This document shows positions 60,222 through 64,000 of a stretch of DNA of 64,000 nt, in pieces. Source of the stretch: Candidatus Bathyarchaeia archaeon (GTDB lineage: Archaea; Thermoproteota; Bathyarchaeia; Bathyarchaeales; Bathycorpusculaceae); NCBI GenBank assembly GCA_041447175.1, contig CP166960.1, positions 1,316,509 to 1,380,508 on the forward strand, read 5' to 3'. Each line of letters opens with the position of its first letter. Within the stretch, counting starts at the first letter, position 1. The translations under genes and the position numbers were made by a program. Under the pieces are notes generated by a model, which made no database searches, had not been told where the DNA came from, and was given only the letters and a program-made list of their open reading frames with translations.

Positions 60222-60299
60222 TGGTGCGGTTGCCGGGATTTGAACCCGGGTCATCAACGTGGCAGGCTGAAGTCCTAAACCAGGCTAGACTACAACCGC
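60222..60299 (-). tRNA. tRNA-Gly (GCC anticodon), CCA encoded
   Basis: On the minus strand the acceptor GCGGTTG pairs with CAACCGC, the D-stem is GTCT/GGAC, and the anticodon stem TCAGC/GTTGA encloses loop CTGCCAC with anticodon GCC. The T-arm is CCGGG-TTCAAAT-CCCGG, the discriminator is A, and CCA follows in the DNA (60222-60224). No intron. It sits alone in a 470-base gap (60091-60561) that otherwise shows no gene. Confidence 0.95.
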
Positions 60300-60561
60300 A
60301 CTTGCTAACTGCTGCAGCCTGATTTCGCCACCGACCAGCGAACCAACAGGTCAACTGCATGGTTTTTCTGATTTGCTACTGCTTTAGATAACATTCTGTC
60401 ATTAAAAGGTTTTTGAGCCAAACTGAGGTGAAGCGTAGCATAAGCCCCAGATAAAAGCGGGAGCAAAATGGGTTGCGCTCACTATTAAAGGGCACCAGAG
60501 GACAGCAAAATTAAATCAGGCAAGGAGAAACACTATTGTATCGGTTTCTGACGGGACCAAC

Positions 60562-60951
60562 ATGAAAGCCAACAGAACAAGCCAAACAGTCAACGAATAC
60601 ATCGCAGCCTTCCCCCAAAACGTGCAGACCATGTTGCAGGAGCTTAGGCGAACCATCAAAGAAGCAGCGCCCAACGCTGAAGAAACAATCAGTTACCAGA
60701 TGCCTGCCTTCAAGCTCAACGGGCGAATTTTGGTTTATTTTGCTGCTTTCAAAAACCATATTGGCTTTTACCCCACTGCATCTGCCGTTGAGGCGTTCAA
60801 AGAGAAACTGGCTAAATACCAGACCAGCAAGGGCACCGTCAAGTTCCTCCTAAACCAGCCCACCCCGACGGAGTTGGTTAAGGAAATGGTGCGGTTTAGG
60901 GTGGAAGAAATTCTGCGCAAGAAGGGAAAACGCGAACGAGAGGCTCCATGA
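60562..60951 (+). CDS. DUF1801 (YdhG-like) protein
   Basis: 129 residues: [42 protein letters not shown] in outline (helical start, then [12 protein letters not shown]), [15 protein letters not shown] and [20 protein letters not shown], the standard small YdhG/DUF1801 fold related to frataxin-like proteins. Function is unclear; some relatives bind iron. The 3' end overlaps the convergent GIY-YIG-like gene by 56 bases. Confidence 0.85.
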   Translation: MKANRTSQTVNEYIAAFPQNVQTMLQELRRTIKEAAPNAEETISYQMPAFKLNGRILVYFAAFKNHIGFYPTASAVEAFKEKLAKYQTSKGTVKFLLNQPTPTELVKEMVRFRVEEILRKKGKREREAP

Positions 60952-61324
60952 ACGCCTCCAAAAACGCACATTCCGAGACGCGAAACAGGTGGCTTGTGCA
61001 GTGGCAGTCGGAGCACCCAAACCCCCTCACAGGCTCGCCCTGCCTACAGACTGTTTCGGCGGTTTTGCATTCGGCGAGTTTGTTGCCTTGCAGGTAGAGG
61101 ACGTTTGTGATTTTTGCGTGGGGGTTGTTGAGTAGGTAGTCTATGTGCCAGTGGAGGCGTTTGTCTTTGCGTAGGTGCCGCTTCACCCGCTGCTCAAGGT
61201 TGGCTTGGGCGGAGCCGACGTAGACGTAGGTGCCTTCCTTGAAGTGGGTTTCTCCGAGGGCGCCCACGGTTATGGTGACGTCTTGAGTCAGGTCTATGAT
61301 GAGGGCGTAGATGCCTTTAGCCAT
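60896..61324 (-). CDS. DUF123 GIY-YIG-like protein
   Basis: 142 residues: [12 protein letters not shown]..., [22 protein letters not shown] (the GIY-YIG-type core), [23 protein letters not shown]. This family has a degraded nuclease-like domain, is common in archaea and of unknown role. The cysteines CSDCHC near the C-terminus are usual in the family. Convergent overlap with the DUF1801 gene. Confidence 0.85.
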   Translation of the reverse strand: MAKGIYALIIDLTQDVTITVGALGETHFKEGTYVYVGSAQANLEQRVKRHLRKDKRLHWHIDYLLNNPHAKITNVLYLQGNKLAECKTAETVCRQGEPVRGFGCSDCHCTSHLFRVSECAFLEAFMEPLVRVFPSCAEFLPP

Positions 61325-61377
61325 GCAAACCGCTTGAGACTATAGTGTTTGCAGTTGAAAAGCCTTCACCCACGAGC

Positions 61378-62436
61378 CTAAAACGCTTCGAGGCGCTTCT
61401 CCAAACTCCTCTTGAAGCCCACTGGCAAGAAGTTCCGCATGTTTTTCCATGTGGCGATGGTTTTGTTGCGGCTTAAAACCAAAAAGTGCCCCGTGCTGTT
61501 GGAGGGGACCCAGACGGTGGTTTGTTTGCGGTAGTTGCCGCCTAAATCCATCTTCTGCAGGTAATGCCGTTCGCGGGGGTCGTTGGGGGTGGAGCCAAAA
61601 GACACAAAGTCGCGCCCTTCTGCTTCTGCCCGTTTCACCTCCTCTAACGCCAAATAAGCCATAATGGGGTATTTGCGGCATTTTTCTCGGTCCATGCCCA
61701 CGTAGGCACCGTAGGTTCCCCGTCCATACTTAAAGTTAGCTGTGCCAGCGATGGCGCGGTCACCGCGGACAAGCGTGACCCGAAAATTCTCAGGATAAAG
61801 CAAATCCCACGCATGCTCCATAAACGAGTAAGGAAACGGTAAAGCCCCAATGTAGTGCATGTTGTTTTCGTAGAGGCGGTAGAATTCTTTGAGGTCAGAT
61901 TTGGTTTTGGCTTCTTCGGCGTGGAATCCGTGTTTTTCGATGGCGCGAATTTTGGTACGCATCTTCTGCCTAAGCACTTTGCTCCAGATGTAGGCGTGGG
62001 GAGTGGCTTTGAGGTCAAGTTCAACGACGCCGCCCACGTTGGATTCCGTTAAGGCACTTGATGAAAACACACGTTTAAAGTCGGCATCCATCAAGTTCAG
62101 CTTCGCGTAAGCGACACCGTTTCGGTGCGATAAGCCCCTCAGGTAAGAGATTAGGGCTTCATAGACGCGTCCAAAACAGGTCGGTGAGATGATTGGTCCT
62201 GCGTAGTCGGAGCGGGGGTTTGACTGGTAAATTTTGACCATGCCCGACTTCACTATAAAGCCGGGGCAGATGGCAACGAGGACGCCGTTTTCGTCTCGCA
62301 CTGCCAAGTACAGGGGCTGCGGAAAAGCCTCTTCAAGCACCTCTTTCCACTGGGGAGTGTGGTAGAAGGTGGCGTTGGGGCAGGTCTGCAGAAACGGTTC
62401 CCACTCAGTTGTGTCTTTTAGTTCTTCCGCGTACAT
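61378..62436 (-). CDS. FemAB/BioF2-like GNAT-fold acyltransferase
   Basis: 352 residues: WEPFLQTCPNATFYHTPQWKEV at the start, LRQKMRTKIRAIEKHGFHAEEA in the middle, then FRVTLVRGDRAIAGTANFKYGRGTYGAYVGMD and YLALEEVKRAEAEGRDFVSFG. This is the two-domain GNAT layout of the peptidoglycan-bridge (FemAB) and BioF2-like proteins. In an archaeon without murein the substrate must be different, perhaps a surface glycan or a lipid; unknown. It stands alone; 62437-62616 upstream holds no gene. Confidence 0.8.
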   Translation of the reverse strand: MYAEELKDTTEWEPFLQTCPNATFYHTPQWKEVLEEAFPQPLYLAVRDENGVLVAICPGFIVKSGMVKIYQSNPRSDYAGPIISPTCFGRVYEALISYLRGLSHRNGVAYAKLNLMDADFKRVFSSSALTESNVGGVVELDLKATPHAYIWSKVLRQKMRTKIRAIEKHGFHAEEAKTKSDLKEFYRLYENNMHYIGALPFPYSFMEHAWDLLYPENFRVTLVRGDRAIAGTANFKYGRGTYGAYVGMDREKCRKYPIMAYLALEEVKRAEAEGRDFVSFGSTPNDPRERHYLQKMDLGGNYRKQTTVWVPSNSTGHFLVLSRNKTIATWKNMRNFLPVGFKRSLEKRLEAF

Positions 62437-62616
62437 TTTTTTCAGCCAGTTAGTTTAAAAGAAGCTTGCTCTCGGAATCACGTCTAAAAGGGTTAGACGC
62501 CACTCTCTTGGTTGCATACCGAAAAACCTCATCTACACTACTCTATTTGGGCGTTTATAAATTTTAAACTTTTTTACTCAACAAAGAACAAAGCAGAAAT
62601 TGTTGCAAAGAAAAAG

Positions 62617-63033
62617 CTAAAGTTGAGGCAGCAAACTTTTCATTGCCGCTTCAAGCTCCCCAAAACCTTTAATGACAGCATCTGAATGCACCACCACCCA
62701 CGGGCTCAGGCAAGGCATATCTGAGATGACAACGATTTTTTTGCCTTTGCGTTTTGCGTAGAAGAGTTCCATGCAGGCACCCGCCGAAAGCCGCGGCAGA
62801 TAAACAATCATCACGTCACATCGGTCAGCGTCATCAAGGTCTCTTTGCACAAACCCAGCGGCAGGAACTTCATCCCACCAGCAGGGCTCCTCCTTGTTAT
62901 AGAGGACTTTTTCGCGCTGCCATGGGTCGATAACTTCCAAGCCCAGCTTGCTGCAGATTTCTCCGATGATTTCGCGGTATTCTTGATGGTCTTCCATGCC
63001 TTGAATTGGTCCAGAAATGAAGGCTTTTATCAT
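62617..63033 (-). CDS. Nucleoside 2-deoxyribosyltransferase-like protein
   Basis: 138 residues starting KAFISGPIQGMEDHQEYREI, with FVQRDLDDADRCDVMIVYLP and SAGACMELFYAKRKGKKIVVIS, the layout of the nucleoside deoxyribosyltransferase / DUF4406 fold. The acidic residue in the ACMELFYA stretch is the likely nucleophile. Substrate not predictable. ATG at 63033. Confidence 0.75.
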   Translation of the reverse strand: MIKAFISGPIQGMEDHQEYREIIGEICSKLGLEVIDPWQREKVLYNKEEPCWWDEVPAAGFVQRDLDDADRCDVMIVYLPRLSAGACMELFYAKRKGKKIVVISDMPCLSPWVVVHSDAVIKGFGELEAAMKSLLPQL

Positions 63034-63146
63034 GGTTTCAAAAGCAGTGTTTGTTGGAATTTAACGGTTTTGTTCTTAATCTATTTAGAAACGCAGTAAC
63101 GCTACACGATGGACTGAGATTGAAAAAGAAAAGGGTGTGTTGAATC

Positions 63147-63746
63147 TTATTTTACGGGGCAAATTGGCAGAACGGTTTTGTTGTGTGCTTCGTTGAGGAC
63201 TTCTGCAAAGCCTAAGTAGACTGCGCTTAAGCCGCAGATGATGCCTTCGATGCCTGTGAGGTTGCCAAAGGTGAATGTGCCTGAGAGCACGGGGTTGCCG
63301 GTTAGGTCGCGGATGGTCAGCATGAAGAACAGCACGACTAAGCTTGCGAATACGAACTGCAGTGCACGGTTTGTCTTTAGGGTGCCAAAGAACATTGCGA
63401 GCGTGAACAGCCCCCACATGAAGAAGTAGGCTGCCATGGCAGTTTCAGTTGGTGCAACAAGCCCAGGGAGGAAAGAGACGTTTGGAAGAACAAGAAGCAG
63501 CACCAGACTCCACCAGAACAAGCCGTAGGAGGAGAACGCTACGGTTCCGAAGGTGTTGCCTCTCTTGAACTCCATGATGCCAACGATTACCTGTGCTAAG
63601 CCACCGTATGCTAAGCCCATTGCTAAAATCATGGTGTCAAGGGGGAATAAGCCAGCGTTGTGCAGGTTCAGCAGGGTTGTGGTCAAGCCAAAGCCAAGCA
63701 GCCCTAAAGGGGCGGGGTTTGCCAATTTTGCGATTTTGTCGCTCAT
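63147..63746 (-). CDS. satP: SatP / GPR1-FUN34-YaaH acetate transporter
   Basis: 199 residues with six helices and the family signature [15 protein letters not shown] near the N-terminus; [24 protein letters not shown] and [15 protein letters not shown] also match. Members carry acetate or succinate across the membrane. With acetyl-CoA synthetase at 24067 it points to acetate exchange. ATG at 63746. Confidence 0.92.
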   Translation of the reverse strand: MSDKIAKLANPAPLGLLGFGLTTTLLNLHNAGLFPLDTMILAMGLAYGGLAQVIVGIMEFKRGNTFGTVAFSSYGLFWWSLVLLLVLPNVSFLPGLVAPTETAMAAYFFMWGLFTLAMFFGTLKTNRALQFVFASLVVLFFMLTIRDLTGNPVLSGTFTFGNLTGIEGIICGLSAVYLGFAEVLNEAHNKTVLPICPVK

Positions 63747-63815
63747 CGTGTCACATCAATTGCTGCGAGTTTTAGACGTTTGTTCAGCTTTTCTCATATA
63801 ACTCTATTGGTTGAG

Positions 63816-64000
63816 TTATCCGGTTCTTCTTCGTCTGGATGCGATGTATTTTCCAATTTCCAAAGCTGCGAACACTATGCCTGCGAACAGCACTGCGATT
63901 CCCCAGTCCATTAGCCCCGGCGAGGTCACGTCAAAGATTTGTTGGATGCCTGGGGTGTAGAGTATGAATAGTTGTAGGGCGAAGGAGGAGAGTATTGCGT
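63816..64000 (-). CDS. C-terminal end of a probable cation P-type ATPase (partial)
   Basis: An open frame enters from the right edge of the window and ends at 63816. The 61 visible residues (ILSSFALQLFILYTPGIQQI..., MDWGIAVLFAGIVFAALEIG, ending KYIASRRRRTG) form two membrane helices and resemble the last part of calcium-type P-type ATPases. The catalytic part is outside the window, so the assignment is tentative. Confidence 0.5.
   Translation of the reverse strand, partial: AILSSFALQLFILYTPGIQQIFDVTSPGLMDWGIAVLFAGIVFAALEIGKYIASRRRRTG

Overview
The window looks like a chromosomal piece of a mesophilic-type archaeon of the TACK / Thermoproteota side, most likely a Bathyarchaeia-like lineage. 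The evidence is: TATA-box promoters with very short leaders; Shine-Dalgarno sites mixed with GTG and TTG starts; an archaeal-style tRNA-Gly; a small gene that reads as eukaryote-type ribosomal protein eL38; a secreted protein with a PEF-type C-terminus; an archaellin/pilin-type N-terminus; and the anaerobic (early cobalt insertion) cobalamin pathway. No rRNA, CRISPR array, transposase or intact integrase was seen. The lineage call is inference; only the archaeal call is firm.

Layout. 1-8.2 kb: a B12-binding radical SAM protein, a 16-repeat PQQ-type beta-propeller, two zinc-ribbon membrane proteins, a small cytochrome b5-like protein, and purine salvage (apt, MTA phosphorylase). 8.3-20.7 kb: an envelope region with two paralogous cassettes, each an ABC-2 permease, an ATPase and a large secreted NEW3-type protein. 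The second cassette adds a MacB-like extracytoplasmic protein, and an HtrA-type protease lies between the two. 21-29.6 kb: a winged-helix regulator with a small membrane protein, a YyaL-type thioredoxin-domain protein, acetyl-CoA synthetase, eL38 and two secreted proteins.

29.6-60.1 kb is a tetrapyrrole/cobalamin island. Leftward: a ChlI-ChlD-type chelatase subunit, a tandem-domain cobalamin-binding protein, BtuC, BtuD, CbiZ, a drug-type ABC pair and a winged-helix protein. Then hemD-cobA-hemC-hemL-hemB-precorrin-2 dehydrogenase and a permuted CobB-like amidotransferase run leftward, back to back with hemA-cbiX/C-cbiD-cbiE-cbiT-cbiL-cbiF-cbiG-cbiH running rightward. The cobalt importer cbiM-N-Q-O (plus a DMT transporter) runs leftward, and a winged-helix regulator is divergent from it. 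Together these encode glutamyl-tRNA to uroporphyrinogen III, precorrin-2, cobalt-sirohydrochlorin and most of the corrin ring, plus cobalt import and corrinoid salvage. A recognisable cbiJ, adenosyltransferase, cbiP, cbiB and the nucleotide-loop genes are not in the window.

The main discovery candidate is a shared two-part promoter element in this island. Tandem 11-bp repeats lie upstream of the TATA box and a GGATNATCC palindrome lies at the expected transcription start. Full copies precede the chelatase/btu operon, cbiMNQO, and an unknown short leftward transcript at about 40.1-40.26 kb that looks structured and non-coding. The palindrome alone precedes an unrecognised cysteine-rich protein (39,422-40,099), and a one-mismatch version precedes hemA. 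The regulator gene divergent from cbiM is the obvious candidate for the binding protein.

60.2-64 kb holds tRNA-Gly(GCC), a DUF1801 protein, a DUF123 GIY-YIG-like protein, a FemAB/BioF2-like acyltransferase, a deoxyribosyltransferase-like protein, a SatP-type acetate transporter, and the C-terminal end of a probable P-type ATPase cut by the window edge.
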